The position numbers and the translations under genes were made by a program. Shown here one piece after another: positions 20,854 to 32,056 of a DNA stretch of 64,000 bases. The stretch is from Lojkania enalia (taxonomy: Eukaryota; Ascomycota; Dothideomycetes; Pleosporales). A model generated the notes under the pieces. The model was given only the letters and a program-made list of their open reading frames with translations. It did not search any database and had not been told where the DNA came from. The stretch is taken from contig ML986589.1 in assembly GCA_010094045.1 (NCBI GenBank), positions 255,974-319,973 of the forward strand, in the 5' to 3' direction. How positions within the stretch are numbered: position 1 is the stretch's first letter; every line of letters starts with the position of its first letter.

Positions 20854-23800
20854 ATGGAAAATTCAAGCGCCACGAAAAAACCCGTGCATGTGGCGGATGA
20901 GGGATTGACGATCCTTGCTGACCCTGTAGGTGCGATGTCTGAGTGAGTGTCTTTCAGTCTCGTATCTAGACCGTTTCAATTACTGTATTGCCGGGTATAA
21001 CTTATCCATCTACAACCAGCAGCTTTTGCTATAGATGTCATAAATTGGTTACTGTCTCTTTGCGTCTCGGGTAGTAATCCGTAGTTAGTAGCAAAAGTGA
21101 CAGAACATACCAACACCATCGTAGTAGGCTTCCATGACCGCGCTAACAACTTGAAGCGTTGTTCTCATCCATGGTCTTCAGGGCCACCCGAAGAAAACAT
21201 GGCTCTATGAAAGCACCAGCTTCAGCCGGTTCAAAAGAAAGCCTGGGAGTTGCTATTGGCCTGAAGATCTCCTGCCAAAGGACTTTCCTAAAATCCGCAT
21301 CATAACATATGGTTATGATTCTCATACAAGCCATTTCTTCTCCGGCACGGCAAATCAGACAAATATACTCGGCCATGCGAGAGCATTCATTGAGGAATTC
21401 GAGGGATTGCGTCAAGCCGTACCGCGTCGCCCTCTTGTTTTTGTGGCACATAGCTTGGGTGGACTACTTCTCAAAGCAATCCTAAGTCAAACCTCCGAGG
21501 CTGAGAATTCCTTAAGCAACCAGATCGTATATGATATTTTTACCTCCACTGTTGGTACTATATTCCTCGGAACGCCACACCGTGGGAGCGACTATGCGCA
21601 AATGGGCCAAATAGTGGCCCTCGCTGCAAAGACTCTCCAGGTTGACAGTACCACCAGTCTCCTCCGAGATATGAAAGTTGATGCCAGTGTCCTGGAGCTT
21701 TTAAATGGTTCCTTTATTCGATTAGCTACCAGACAGAACTTTACAATTGTTACTTTCGAAGAAGGCCGGGCCCTTGGCGTCCCTTTGCTAGCGCGCGACA
21801 AAGTCGTTCCTCACTGGTCTGCCCATTTAGGCTTGGACGACGAGACTGAGCACAAGAATGTCATAAACGCAGATCATCGGAAAATGTGTAGATTTGAGGG
21901 AGCAGAATCTGCCGGATATGGGAAAGTTAAACGAGCGATTGAACGGTGTCTTCGCGACCGAGATGGTAAGTCGTATCTTTCAGCCATTAGCCATATCATT
22001 AAGAGGCTCGACGATAGCCCCTACAAGATTTGTCCCAATGATACAACCAACATGCTTCGTACTAGGCAATGGACTAATAATTGACTCGCAAATAGCGAAT
22101 ATACTTGATTTTGAGTTTTCACAGGCGTTAAGAAACCTGTATACACCCGAAACAAGTCTACGATATGAATCTATTGAGCGTAGGTATAGCAACACCTATG
22201 AATGGATTTTCACCGATGAGTCGCTTGGTTTCAAAGCTTGGTTAGAATCTGCGGAGCCATTCTTCTGGATCAAAGGGAAGCCGGCCTCGGGCAAAAGCAC
22301 TCTGATGAAAATGATTTCCAACGATAAGCGGGTGTCAAGTGTTCTCAAAAGGCAAGACCAAAAGATATCTATAGCTGCATACTTCTTTCATGATCGGGGC
22401 TCTCAACTCCAAAAGACGCTACAAGGGCTAATGCGGGAAATCTTGCATACGATCTTAAGCGATATTCCTGAGCTTCGTTCCCTTTTCCTCAAGGCATATA
22501 GAAGGTCAAGTTCTTACTTTTTATCCGGCTCCAAGTTCGAGTGGGGTTTGCGCACAACCATTCCTCTCTACCGGGATATATTGCAGCAGAACATTGTTAA
22601 TGCATCGATTATTCTTTTCATAGATGCCTTGGACGAGTATTCAGGCAACTACGCCGACATAGTAAAGTTCCTGCGGGAAAGCAACGGCATCAACAAAACG
22701 CACTTGAAAATTTGTTTCTCAAGCAGGCCTGAGCAGTTGCTGCTCGATAGCTTCATCCATCTTCCTGGTTTCTACATCCACGACCGTACGAAAAGCGATA
22801 TTCGAGAGGTTATTGAAGCTACGTTCCGAGAGAACCCAAGGATACAGCGTGATACCCAAAGTGGAAGCCCGTTGGAGAAAAATAAGATCTTGCATATACA
22901 GGCAGAGATTGCTCGTTTGGCCGAGGGGGTTTTCCTCTGGGTCCGACTGATAGTCGACGAGATCTTGAATGAGCATACCAATGGCGCTAGCATAGATGAA
23001 CTCCTCGATCTGCTACACTCAGTGCCCCGAGAGCTGGAATCGTATTACGACCACATCATGGCCAACCGGATCAATAAAAAATATGCAGCAGAACGGGAAG
23101 CCATGTTCGAGATCCTCCTATCAGCTGTTCGTAGGCTCACAGTGAAAGAGCTCTTTGTTACACTTCAACTCATTCCCGTCACTGATTTAAAAAACTTCTC
23201 CGTTTCTCTTCCTAGTCTTGAAGAGGCGAGACGCCGAATCAAGAGTCGATGCGGATCACTAGTAGAGCTGCAATTTGTCAACAAAAGCGGAAGAACAGAC
23301 TATGATCATCCGCTAGACAATTTTTACGTACAATTCCTACATCAGACGGTGAAAACGTGGTCAGGAAAGAATTCTCAGGCCAATGGAAGGTTCCATAATG
23401 AGAATGGATACAGCTTTCTTATCAAAATGATAGCTCATGCATCCCAAGACACAGAGGATTCTGAGTCCTCTAGCATCCTGCTCGATGATCGACGAATTGA
23501 TTTAGGGCTCTTGGTTGAGCTTGTTCGGTGTGCGGAAGCTACGACCGGCCGGAGTAGCTGTTATATCCTAAATCAAATGAATCTTTCCAAGGTCGACTGG
23601 GGTGATCTAGAGGAAGCCCCGGACATGTCCCATATCTCCACGATCGCTCTGCTGGCAGCCTCTCCGTTGCTTCTAGAAGAATATCTGAATTCATCATCGA
23701 TACCTCGTATGCTATTTGCCCGCTATTGCAATATGCTTTATAAAGGGTATTACTTAGCTCAATACCATTCACGTATTGCATCCCTACTCATACGTAGTAT

Positions 23801-24440
23801 AGACGCTCCCCGGGAAGCTCAAGTATGGCCCTCGATTTTCCACCTCTTTGATACGAAGGGATTGATTGAATCTAACTCGGGGTATGCTAGAGTCGTTGAG
23901 GAGGTTTTAATATTTGCTCTTGATGAAGGAGTGGACCCTAATTCCCCATTTTTAAAGTTTAGGTGGTCTAATAAATTTAATGCCTCGGATCCGCGGACTA
24001 TAGATTCCGATGAGGAACACTATATACTTCACGAGATCACAAGAACACTCGATTCTGACGCCGATTTGAAACTTCGCCTCGGTATCAAAGTGTGTAGAAC
24101 ACTTTTGAAAGGTGGAGCGGATCCTAATGTCCTTGATGACGGTGGATCCACGGCTCTGGATCATGCCCTGCTCATTATTAGAAATTCCATGATGGATTTG
24201 GAAAGATTGTGGATTACACATGATTTTTGTGTTGCCCTCTTAGATGTAGGCGCGAAAGTCTCTACTGGGGTGAGCGATCAGCTTAGGTCTGAAGGGATCG
24301 ACCGTCTTAAGGAATTAGGATGCAACGAGCGGCTTCTCAATCCACCTATCTTGACGTCTCCTCAGCCTCCGCAAGCTGCAGAATCTGGTATCATAAACAG
24401 AGTCTCGAATATGCTATCCGGCTATGGACTTTGGAGTTAA
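20854..24440 (+). CDS. NLR-like protein: alpha/beta-hydrolase, NACHT NTPase, degenerate ankyrin tail
   Basis: Exons 20854-20942, 21157-21965 and 22096-24440 give 1080 aa, and the phases close at both junctions. N-terminal domain: GLTILADP, then VVLIHGLQGHPKKTW (31-45) and the nucleophile elbow AHSLGG (Ser129), the SERAC1/PGAP1-like lipase fold found in fungal hydrolase-NACHT proteins such as the SesB type. NACHT: Walker A GKPASGKST (360-368), Walker B FIDALDE, and sensor-like CFSSRPE. A C-terminal region contains one or two poor ankyrin-like units (GGADPNVLDDGGSTALDHAL). Such STAND proteins act in heterokaryon incompatibility and fungal innate recognition; the ligand is unknown. The least certain part is the first exon (30 codons before a 214-bp intron). 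Confidence 0.87.
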
Positions 24441-25738
24441 AGAGTTGGAAACATTTACGGAACACTGAATGATGTAGAAATCGCTGGAGCAGGAACTCGA
24501 TTTCGGTCAGTGCTGTGCCTTTCGCTTTTCCATCTATTTGAATGCATATTTCGTTTACAAGATCCGCATAATACAATCGCTGCCTCAAGCTTCTGTCCTA
24601 TTTCTCGCCCTTTATTGCTGGGGATTATTGGGTTCTTTTAGGGAGTCTTGTAGGTTTGGATTGGCATTGAAGATTACCTTATTATGAGTTTTTGTGGGTT
24701 TGAACCGTTTCTCCATTCTTTAGTAGTCAAGCCTTGTATGCTCTCGCTATGATAATCGGCCTTAACGGATTTTAAAGGATTTAAGGACGTGAGGAAGTGG
24801 TTCATATAATTAGAGGCCCGATATGTCATACTAAATACATGCGACAAGGCTTTTTACAGCTCAGACTGTTTCTTTCTGCTTGAGCAACTTAGCTACGAAT
24901 GGAATCTTCAATATGAAAAATGGGTAGAATTGTCAAATTGGTTGTATTTCTGTTGGAGTTCGCCCAGTACAATTGGCTCCTCGCTCGCTTAAGTCATTCC
25001 ATCTATTGTTTAGGCTCTCCGTTGTGCTAATCCTACGTATATCCTTTTGCTACGACCGATGGGGAATAGGAGGAACCGCAGGGGTGATTTCGGCTAGAAA
25101 GGGAGCATGTTACTGACCCCAATTCTCGACGTTCGCTGCCTCATATTGCCTCAGCAACATCGTATTGCGCCTTTGGGGGCCAAATTGAAGGACGGCAAAT
25201 GAGTCCGTTTGATCCCCTCGTTGTGTTCTTTAGGAAAGGCGGGGTTGCAACCTACACTTATATTGAAGATGACCTAGATTAAACTATGGTGTCACTCAAA
25301 CTTTATACCAATATGATATCTACTCTTCATGTGTTGGTAGATGGGAGACTGTGTTGCTAGCATAGCAGGCCTACCCTTAGGTTCTTGTCGCTGTCGCCCC
25401 GCATAAGCACTGTAACATCTCACGGTAAGCGATTGGCCCACGGTTGCCACCGCCCTGTGCGAAGACTTGCTGAAACGCTTAGCTGTGGACCTTTGTTAAC
25501 CTTACGAATATATTGCCCCTTAAGGATTGAGATCCATGTGCCCGTGACACTTCTCCTGTAGTATGTCTGCGCGCATAATTTTCGGTGTCTGAATTTACGC
25601 CCCGATTCGCAAGCCTTAACCTTACTATGATCGCTTCGTGTAGCTTACCTTTTCCCTCATTTCTCTCCATCTAATAATTTGTGCCTCATCTACGCATCTC
25701 ATGTCGATTCGGTGGATGTCTCTTTGCTCGATCGTGTA
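24441..25738. other. Intergenic, 1.3 kb
   Basis: No coding frame, RNA gene or repeat that I can support on either strand. It separates two accessory genes. Confidence 0.5.
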
Positions 25739-27591
25739 ATGACTTGGCTGCTGGCTATGTTGGTCCCGAATCCTCTCTCGACCAGTCTCGCCACTCTCTT
25801 AACAGTATTCGCTCTTTTCCCTCATTGCGCACTCGCTACGCTTTCTCCGATCTCGGTCAAAGGCTCGAAATTCTTCAGTAGTGATGGTGCTCAATTCTTT
25901 ATGAAAGGTGTGTTGCGCCTTGCTGACCCCCAAAGGCATGAACCGCTTGTCGCTAACCTGGAGCTGTAGGCATCCAATATGTACGGCCAGTAGACGGACT
26001 TTTGGAGCTTAATGATGCCTCCCAGTGTGCATTCGATGCACCAGTAATACAGAAACTAGGCGCGAACGTCATCCGAGTCTCTTACGCCCAGCCGGGAGAC
26101 AATCATGATGCATGCATGAAAGCGTTCGACGATGCGGGGATATATGTCATGGTGGATTTGGACGGTGGTGAGGGTTCTCCTATTGATGATGTACGTGCAG
26201 GTTGTTCCGTAGGACAAACACCACATTGTCTAACAATCAGAATTATAGGAAAGTCCAGATTGGAATGTATACAAACGAGATAGATGGAGCCAGATACTAG
26301 ACACTTTCCAGAAATACGACAATCTACTCGGCTTCTTCGCCGGATTCGATACATTTGATCAAAGTGCGTATTCGGCGAATTGGTGAAACATCTATGTTAA
26401 CCCTACGCAGCTAATACGACGAACGCTGCGGAGTACGTAAAAGCTGCTATTACTGATATGAAGGCGTATCGGGACTTCATGCAGTACAGAAAGATACCCA
26501 TTGGCTACGTCGCCTACGATATAGCCGAGCTTCGAACATTGCAGCAAGATTATTTCGATTGTGGCAATGATTCTATTTCCGCCGACTTCTACGGAATTAA
26601 CACGGAATACTGGTGCTACACGGACGAGTTCGCAGGATCGGACTATGAAGAGATGTACAATCAAGCAGAAGGATACGATATCCCCATTATCCTAACAGGG
26701 ACTGGTTGTTCAGACGTCACCCCGCGCGACTTTAGCGATCAGGCTGCTCTACTAGGAACGGATATGAACGATCGATTTTCCGGGAGCTTGGTCTACGAAT
26801 GGGCGAATGCTGAAGGCTATAAATTTGTCACATACAATAACCTACAAGCTACCGGGGAGCCCACAAGGTTACGTGATTTTGATGAACTTAGTACTCAGTG
26901 GGCGACACTGAAGCCAACTGGGATTCGCCAATCGGATTACTCGCCAACACTGACCAAGCGGAAATGCCCCGACCCTACTGAAAGTTTGTGGGATTTGCCT
27001 GATGTTGCAGCGCTCCCCGTTGTGGGGACTTCGGGTCTTACGCGGCCAGAATCTTCAGCCACCACCGGAAGTGTAGATGTAGCGGCAACGCAAGGCGTGA
27101 CGTCAGGACCCGTACAAAATAAAAAGATATCAGGTGGAGCAATTGCAGGGATAGTTATCGGCACCCTTGTTGCTGCGGCCTTAGTCATGGGTTTGGTCAT
27201 ATTCTTTCTCCGGCGACGGCGTCAGCATGTGACGGAATTGGAAGGGAGTCAAGCCCAGCCAGTGGAATCAGATAAGATGTTGGTAACAGAAAACGGTTCG
27301 AATAAAGAATCCTTCTACTCTGGGACTTCTCATAGATTCTCCGCCCGCGAGCAGTCTTCGGAACTAGATACGTCAGCAACGGCATACGAACTATCACAGG
27401 GTCATCAAGCCGAAAATTATGAGCTTCCGGGAACTCAAGAGATAGTTTATCCTAAACCTCAGGACCCAGAAGTTCCACTACAACCTTCTCCGTACGTCCA
27501 GGCGCAGCGGAAAATGGAGATAGATTGGCTAGAGAATGAAGAAGCTAGATTGCGCCATCAGCGGGAGCTTCTGAGGCAGCAAAACGACTAA
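25739..27591 (+). CDS. GH72-like (Gas/Gel) transmembrane protein, predicted catalytically inactive
   Basis: Exons 25739-25907, 25970-26190, 26249-26363 and 26411-27591 give 561 aa. A hydrophobic N-terminus acts as signal peptide (about 1-35). Residues about 40-330 follow the beta-1,3-glucanosyltransferase fold: FFMKGIQY, GANVIRVSYAQ, CMKAFDDAGIYVMVDLD, YDNLLGFFAG, NAAEYVKAAITDMKAY, RKIPIGYVAYD, ADFYGINTEYWC. Both catalytic Glu are lost: the acid/base site GNE reads GFD (Asp164), and the nucleophile site SEYGC reads TGTGC (Gly265). Instead of a GPI signal there is a transmembrane helix (about 411-433, AGIVIGTLVAAALVMG) followed by RRRRQ and a polar tail of about 125 residues with YELSQ and YELPG motifs. 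It is probably a plasma-membrane, glucan-binding sensor or scaffold rather than an enzyme; that role is inference. Confidence 0.85.
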
Positions 27592-27659
27592 TATAATACA
27601 TCTATAGCACATAGAATTATATTATCTTTAACAACATTCACAATAATCGTATATTACTC

Positions 27660-28660
27660 TTCTTCGCTCTTAACCTTCAAATAGTGCTTGACCAACTACT
27701 CTGACAATTCAGCTGTGTTTGCTTTCCTCGTAGAACCCCAATATACCGCCATCCAGCCGTAGCCAGACGTCACGACTCTCCAACTAATCAATTTCCTACA
27801 AGATCCTCTCTGAAATCTCCACAAATAGCCCGAGATTACCTACGTTCCTCTTTTTCCAATCCTTGACGAATTCTGGGCCCACAACCGAGTTCTCCGCAGA
27901 CACAAACGTTCCTCCCCCATGTCGGTCATGCAGTAAATTCTCGGTGCGGTCAAGCTAAAACTACTTCATGGGGTACTCCGCAAGCTTTAGCTCCGCAATC
28001 TTGAAATCCTTCTCATAATGACGATCTATGACTATCCCTGACCAGATCACTTCTGTGCCAGTAACTTTAGGAGGAAATGGAGACGGAATGCCCTCATTCG
28101 CATATTCCACATTGTTTAACACATCCTTATCATCACGCTCTTGACATGTATCGATTTTGCAAAGAATGGCTCAATTGAGGGCACCAAGCTAATAGTTAAT
28201 AACGTGATGATGGCGGGCCGAATTGCTCAAGTAGATACCCCACTCAGTGAACTTGTCCTCGAAGTTATGTCCCCAACTAGTACCACCGCAGATAATGAAC
28301 AGCGTGTTGCGGACCATGCGGAGTGGCAATCCGCCTTTTACCTTCCCCATGTGGCCCATATGAAAAAATTCTCAAAATTGTTTCTATTGCTGACGATGTC
28401 AACGTTCTTGAAGTCAATAGCGGGATCTTTTTTTAAGACTCAGAGCGCTTGGAATACAAGCTCAGAGGACATGTGTGAGACGAGTAGGAGGTTCTAGTCG
28501 ACATAGTTAGGGCCAATGTCGCGAGGTAGATTGATGGGCAACTCTGGTGGGTTCCATTTTGGGGGTCCACCGGGAACTAGTAGGCATTATTGCGGCTGCT
28601 CTTGCTTGACCTAATTATAGCTGTAGATGAGCTTGAAATCCTCAGATGCAGAGACTTCAT
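27660..28660 (-). pseudogene. Decayed gene of a fungal family often labelled 'geranylgeranyl pyrophosphate synthetase'
   Basis: Minus-strand frames contain, in order, DFKLIYSYN, VPGGPPKWNPPELP, a YVD-NLLLVSHMSSELVFQAL segment, DFKNVDIVSNRNNFENFF, LPLRMVRNTLFII and GHNFEDKFTEWG, and further left LHDRHGGGTFVSAENS and DWKKRNVGN. This order matches a widespread fungal family with the pattern APPKW..P, RDQNAA, DVVACGSTxGNL, VGxTxFxxR, GHTFPEAYTTWE, whose database label as GGPP synthetase is probably wrong. The copy has many TAG/TAA codons at Gln or Trp positions and at least two frame changes, so it is dead. The family assignment comes from memory of the motif order. Confidence 0.6.
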
Positions 28661-29231
28661 CCCGTAGGGAATGGTACCCTCATGGTTCGTTATGTAGATA
28701 TGGTTTTGGGGGTTGGGGTTGTCAATGTATCTGACTCTTCAAGTTCCACAGGAAGTTAGCTGAAGTGCTTCAATGAGGGTTGTAGCGTTACGTACGTTCT
28801 CTCTTTGGCTCAGGCGCCTCGCTGTACGCCTAACTAGTCGGGCTACCTTTGCGTGGCCTCTCACCATAAGTCTCATAGGTCAGACTTCCTCTACGCATTC
28901 CCTAGGTCATCACGTGCACTCCTCTCTTCACTAGTCAATGTTAGCTCTGAATTGCAATTGCTTTATAAATCAACACTAGGTAGCATGAGGTGGGCTCGAA
29001 AGAGTATTGTGTATATATAAGTTGTGTGACGGTAGAGAGAGGAAAAGTCAAGTGAAGGTGGAGGTCTGAGACCGACCGCAAAATGACGTATGACGGTGAA
29101 TAACTCGCCAAGCCACCGAATATAAGCGATCCTGAGAAGCATACCTCACGATTCATCAACGCAGAACCCGCAAACACACCCAAATACGAATCAGACTATT
29201 CATATATCCTGAAATTCTCTTTGTTGAGAAG
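28661..29231. other. Intergenic, upstream of the HET gene
   Basis: No gene seen. Pyrimidine-rich stretches before 29232 are compatible with a promoter and leader. Confidence 0.45.
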
Positions 29232-31469
29232 ATGTCTCGCTGCGCACGATGTCATAACCTAGAATTCTCCACAGATGAACGCGGTCTTCGCATCGACCTG
29301 GCTAAGTTCCAGCGAGGAATCGAAGGAGTACCAGATTTGGAGTACCTTGCGGAGTGGTACCATAAGACCGTTGAAGAGTCCTCAGTTACTTGCCCGTTGT
29401 GCAAGCTCCTTTGGAATGGCGCAGTAGCCGTCCTAGGCCCCACCTTCTACAAGGATAGAATCAGAATGGATATTCGCTACCTCGAACCACGAGATCGCGG
29501 AGGACCTTTGTCGGTGTATCTAGTTGCGGATCGGGTGCTTGCCTATTATGATAGTGATGACGAAGAATCCTATAGTAGTGATAGCGATGGCGAAGACGAA
29601 GAGATCGAGGAGCTACAATTTTTTCTATCGCATAACGAGACCGAACCGCCTTTTTGTGAGATGATAGGAAAAGGCTACGACATATCCCCTTACGGAATAT
29701 CTGAGACTTGTATCAATCTTGCACGGCAGTGGTTGTACGAATGCACAAATTGTTTGGGTAAACACGCTAAGTGCCAACTAATTAAGCCAGCTCAACTTCC
29801 TACTCGTGTCATCGATGTCGAAGAAATGCGCCTGTATGCGACAATACCTGGTGATGCAGGCCAATATGTTGCCTTAAGCCACTGTTGGGGAGGCTCTCAT
29901 CCGGTTCGTACGACTATAGATAACCTAGAATCGCACATGGTCCGACTGCCCGAATCATTGCCGCAAACATTCGCCGACGCAATTGCTGTCACTAAAGCTC
30001 TCAGCCTACGCTATCTATGGATAGATTCTCTCTGCATTGTCCAAGATTCTAAAGAGGACTGGTCATCTGAGTCGGCTCATATGGCAAAAGTTTACGAGAA
30101 CGCCTTCGTGACCATCTCGGCTGATGGTGCAAAGGATAGCTTTGAAGGATTTCTGTCAGCTCCCTCTAGGAGTATCAGGCCTGCCAAGGTGATTCAATAT
30201 TCCTATGTTGACGGTGCAGGCTCTGAGACATCCCGTAATGTATTCGTGCGTCAAAGAGGAAAATTAGGGCTAATGCTGCCTTATCATGATTTCCCAAAAG
30301 AGCTAAGTATACCAGCCAGAAATCAAAGGAGACAGGATGTGCAGCATATCACCAGACGCACGGAGATGGAAGAGGCTCCTTCTAGTCGTCTCTCAACCCG
30401 CGGATGGGTATTCCAGGAGCGATTCCTGTCACCCCGTACACTGCACTTTGCTACCAGCGAATTGGGTTGGGAGTGTCGTTCGATATGCACTTGCGAATGT
30501 TCCACAACGAGCTTCCGTCCTGTCCGAAAGACAAGTCTGTTAAAGTATTGGCTTAGCGATTTCCGGCCCGACACGAACCATACGTATTGGAGGACCGAGC
30601 TTGTCCGGGAATATAGCCGCCTTGATCTTACCGTTCCTTCGGATAGGCTTGTAGCCTTCTCAGGATTAGCGGAGGCTGTAAGTCGGTTGCGTCCCGGAGA
30701 TGCATACCTTGCCGGCCTATGGAAGAACACTTTGCGGTGGGATCTGTTGTGGTGTGTCCAAGACAAAAGAGAAAGTAAGAGACTCGGAAATTTGGTTGCC
30801 CCTAGTTGGTCATGGGCTTCAGTTGATGGCCCTGTTGTGTATCCTCTTAGCCGAAGGGGTTCGAAGCTGAAGTGGGTCAGCCAGAGGTTTACGATTGAGC
30901 AAATTGACCTGACGCCGGCTTCTGTCAATCCCTTCGGAGCAGTGGAACCCCACTCATACATTCGCGTACATGGATGGGCTATGACGGTAGCTATTGGGTA
31001 TGACAAGTCAAAAGAAGAATACAACGTTTACATTCAGGATACTAGTCAACCCCTTGCGGTTACCCCAGATGTCTTCGATGGTAGGTGGTATAGCGAATTT
31101 AAGGATATTCAAGAATACGGGTTGATCTTCCTAGCGGCATGCTGCTCTGAAAGAGGGCCCTGCGGCTTGCTGCTAAAACCTGCTAATGAAGAGGTCCTTG
31201 AGCAGACTGGAATGCTTAAAGACCAAGAAGCAGACACAATTGTTCAGCGAATAGGATACGTACAACCGCAAGAAGTACGCTATAAGCCTTTCCAGAGAAG
31301 AGGCTCATATGATGCGGAGTCAGAGTACTTTTCTTTCGATCCTATGTTACATAGGATGACGAACGAATTGTTGATGATCGAACATAAAGACGCTGAGGAT
31401 GACAATGTCAGGAATGCCACGCCTTCGATATCCCAATTATTCCAAGAGGTAACAGTAGTGATCGTATAG
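29232..31469 (+). CDS. HET-domain protein (heterokaryon incompatibility)
   Basis: A single exon of 745 aa with ATG at 29232. The N-terminus has paired Cys (CARCHNLEF, then CPLCKLLW, and later CTNCLGKHAKC), a common Cys pattern ahead of HET domains. An acidic low-complexity stretch lies near 99-116. The HET domain (about 213-365) shows its core motifs YVALSHCWGG, LPQTFADAIAVTKAL, LRYLWIDSLCIVQDS and YENAFVTISA. Downstream are the usual RGWVFQERFLSPRTLHF and VPSDRLVAFSGLAE motifs, a full-length architecture. HET domains trigger cell death when different individuals fuse; partner and trigger are not visible. It stands alone, 0.6 kb from the decayed gene to its left. Confidence 0.93.
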   Translation: MSRCARCHNLEFSTDERGLRIDLAKFQRGIEGVPDLEYLAEWYHKTVEESSVTCPLCKLLWNGAVAVLGPTFYKDRIRMDIRYLEPRDRGGPLSVYLVADRVLAYYDSDDEESYSSDSDGEDEEIEELQFFLSHNETEPPFCEMIGKGYDISPYGISETCINLARQWLYECTNCLGKHAKCQLIKPAQLPTRVIDVEEMRLYATIPGDAGQYVALSHCWGGSHPVRTTIDNLESHMVRLPESLPQTFADAIAVTKALSLRYLWIDSLCIVQDSKEDWSSESAHMAKVYENAFVTISADGAKDSFEGFLSAPSRSIRPAKVIQYSYVDGAGSETSRNVFVRQRGKLGLMLPYHDFPKELSIPARNQRRQDVQHITRRTEMEEAPSSRLSTRGWVFQERFLSPRTLHFATSELGWECRSICTCECSTTSFRPVRKTSLLKYWLSDFRPDTNHTYWRTELVREYSRLDLTVPSDRLVAFSGLAEAVSRLRPGDAYLAGLWKNTLRWDLLWCVQDKRESKRLGNLVAPSWSWASVDGPVVYPLSRRGSKLKWVSQRFTIEQIDLTPASVNPFGAVEPHSYIRVHGWAMTVAIGYDKSKEEYNVYIQDTSQPLAVTPDVFDGRWYSEFKDIQEYGLIFLAACCSERGPCGLLLKPANEEVLEQTGMLKDQEADTIVQRIGYVQPQEVRYKPFQRRGSYDAESEYFSFDPMLHRMTNELLMIEHKDAEDDNVRNATPSISQLFQEVTVVIV

Positions 31470-32056
31470 ATGGATATTCTTTGACTAAAGTTGCTCTAAG
31501 GGGCAATGGGGAGACGTTTGGATTTAACTCGAGATACGAATGTTATTTGCTTACGGCCGTATAATGCACTCTCACAAGCCTCGCACTCGAAATATGATCC
31601 ACCAAGAATTATCAGACTGAGCTAGAACTGATGAATGTATGAACTTCGGAAATAGTAGCAAATGTGAAAGCGTGTGAGCATGTCTAGATTGTTGGAGGTA
31701 TTGCAATAGGATTGGAATAGTGACGAGCGGCTAGAGATGCGCATTCTGAGCCTTTAAGTATATAGCTCCATTTATCTTTTTACTCATGTGCCCTATATTT
31801 TTGCTAGAGGAAAATAGGAAATTTGTCGACATTCTACTTGCTCTTGACAGAAAAGGCAATGATAAATACCTTTATGGTGTAAAGGTACTGATGGTTATGG
31901 CGTTGGCGCGCTAGCGAGATTCGGCGTAGCGCGGGGTCTCAATTCGAGCTCAGAAACACTTTAGTGACTCAAGCGGCAGCACTTCGACGACAATTTGCTC
32001 AGTTCTCAATCCCGAAAAGGACACGACGCCGATACAAAGCTCCCTCTCGATTTATT
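31470..32056. other. Intergenic
   Basis: No gene seen. Contains the 3' end of the HET gene and the promoter of the tRNA synthetase gene. Confidence 0.5.
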
